Shown here: positions 63,870-64,000 of the stretch, one piece after another | Layout of the letters: each line of letters starts with the position of its first letter | How positions within the stretch are numbered: the stretch's first letter is position 1 | From: Paraburkholderia solisilvae | GTDB taxonomy: Bacteria; Pseudomonadota; Gammaproteobacteria; Burkholderiales; Burkholderiaceae | Assembly: GCF_902859875.1 (NCBI RefSeq) | Contig: NZ_CADIKF010000004.1 | Coordinates: 124,001-188,000 of the forward strand | Direction of reading: 5' to 3' | Length of the DNA: 64,000 bases | Program-made: the position numbers and the translations under genes | The notes under the pieces: generated by a model | What the model was told of the DNA's origin: nothing | Seen by the model: the letters and a program-made list of their open reading frames with translations, nothing else | Databases searched by the model: none

Positions 63870-64000
63870 TTACACCAGCACGAGATTGTCGCGGTGAATC
63901 AGTTCGGGCTCGAGCATATAGCCGAGCACGGATTCGATCTCGCCGCTCGGGCGGCGCTGAATCAGCTTCGCCTCCGAACTGCTGTAGTTCGTGAGGCCGC
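63870..64000 (-). CDS. proB: Glutamate 5-kinase, C-terminal end (cut by window edge)
   Basis: The last 43 codons read [20 protein letters not shown] and end [11 protein letters not shown], which is the end of the PUA domain of ProB, the first enzyme of proline synthesis. The stop is TAA at 63870-63872. The rest lies beyond the window. Confidence 0.85.
   Translation of the reverse strand, partial: GLTNYSSSEAKLIQRRPSGEIESVLGYMLEPELIHRDNLVLV

Overview
The window is a GC-rich chromosomal segment whose gene content, order and protein sequences point to the Burkholderiaceae, most likely Burkholderia sensu lato or Paraburkholderia (inference from remembered gene neighbourhoods and protein families; no search was run). 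Typical signs are the blocks leuS-exbD-exbB-dapB-bamE-fur, tkt-gap, aroQ-accB-accC-prmA, an AlaLysPro-rich histone H1-like protein, and a class Ia ribonucleotide reductase preceded by NrdR-box-like sites. About 60 protein genes are supported. No tRNA, rRNA, CRISPR array, insertion sequence or prophage was recognised.

Layout. 1-6.6 kb: start of leuS, then a trimeric autotransporter adhesin gene lying between leuS and exbD, then exbD/exbB (no tonB beside them), dapB, bamE and fur. 6.6-14.3 kb: allA, the tkt-gap pair, speE, a glyoxalase-like gene, rsmE, and a secreted guanyl-type RNase with a barstar-like partner. 14.3-21.3 kb: an intergenic stretch with a promoter, palindromic operator-like half-sites and a strong terminator but no gene (candidate small RNA), then maeB, thiL-pgpA, pncC, a cupin, a broken XRE regulator and pyrF. 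21.6-32.6 kb: a sugar catabolism island, all on the minus strand: iclR-dgoK-dgoA-SDR-araF-araG-araH-SDR-lactonase, a terminator, then galM. It reads as periplasmic capture of an aldose (galactose and/or arabinose type), oxidation to the lactone, opening to the aldonate, and the kinase and aldolase steps of the De Ley-Doudoroff route. The dehydratase step is absent. A perfect inverted repeat overlapping a promoter upstream of iclR is the likely operator.

32.3-39.4 kb: mtgA, aroE, an RNB exoribonuclease, a YqiA-type esterase and mpl, with two striking repeat tracts in the gaps: a 210-bp hexanucleotide microsatellite and four 42-bp tandem repeats. 39.7-48.4 kb, plus strand: an unknown nucleotidyltransferase-like gene, a TlpA-like thioredoxin, aroQ, accB, accC, prmA, a zinc-ribbon/DUF3426 protein, tpx, a PfkB kinase and a glycine-zipper lipoprotein. 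48.7-57.4 kb, minus strand: histone H1-like gene, nrdB, nrdA, ampD, a PP0621-type protein and a CcsA-like membrane protein. 57.5-64 kb: ffh, hpt, marC-family gene, proS, rppH, a CNP1-like lipoprotein and the 3' end of proB.

Most genes are housekeeping. The parts that look least conserved are the adhesin, the RNase/barstar pair, the broken XRE gene, the repeat tracts, and several gene-free stretches rich in hairpins. No wholly new multi-gene system was recognised. The best candidates for undescribed biology are the putative small RNA at about 14.48-14.63 kb, the hairpin-rich interval at 49.42-49.62 kb, and the regulatory site of the sugar operon.
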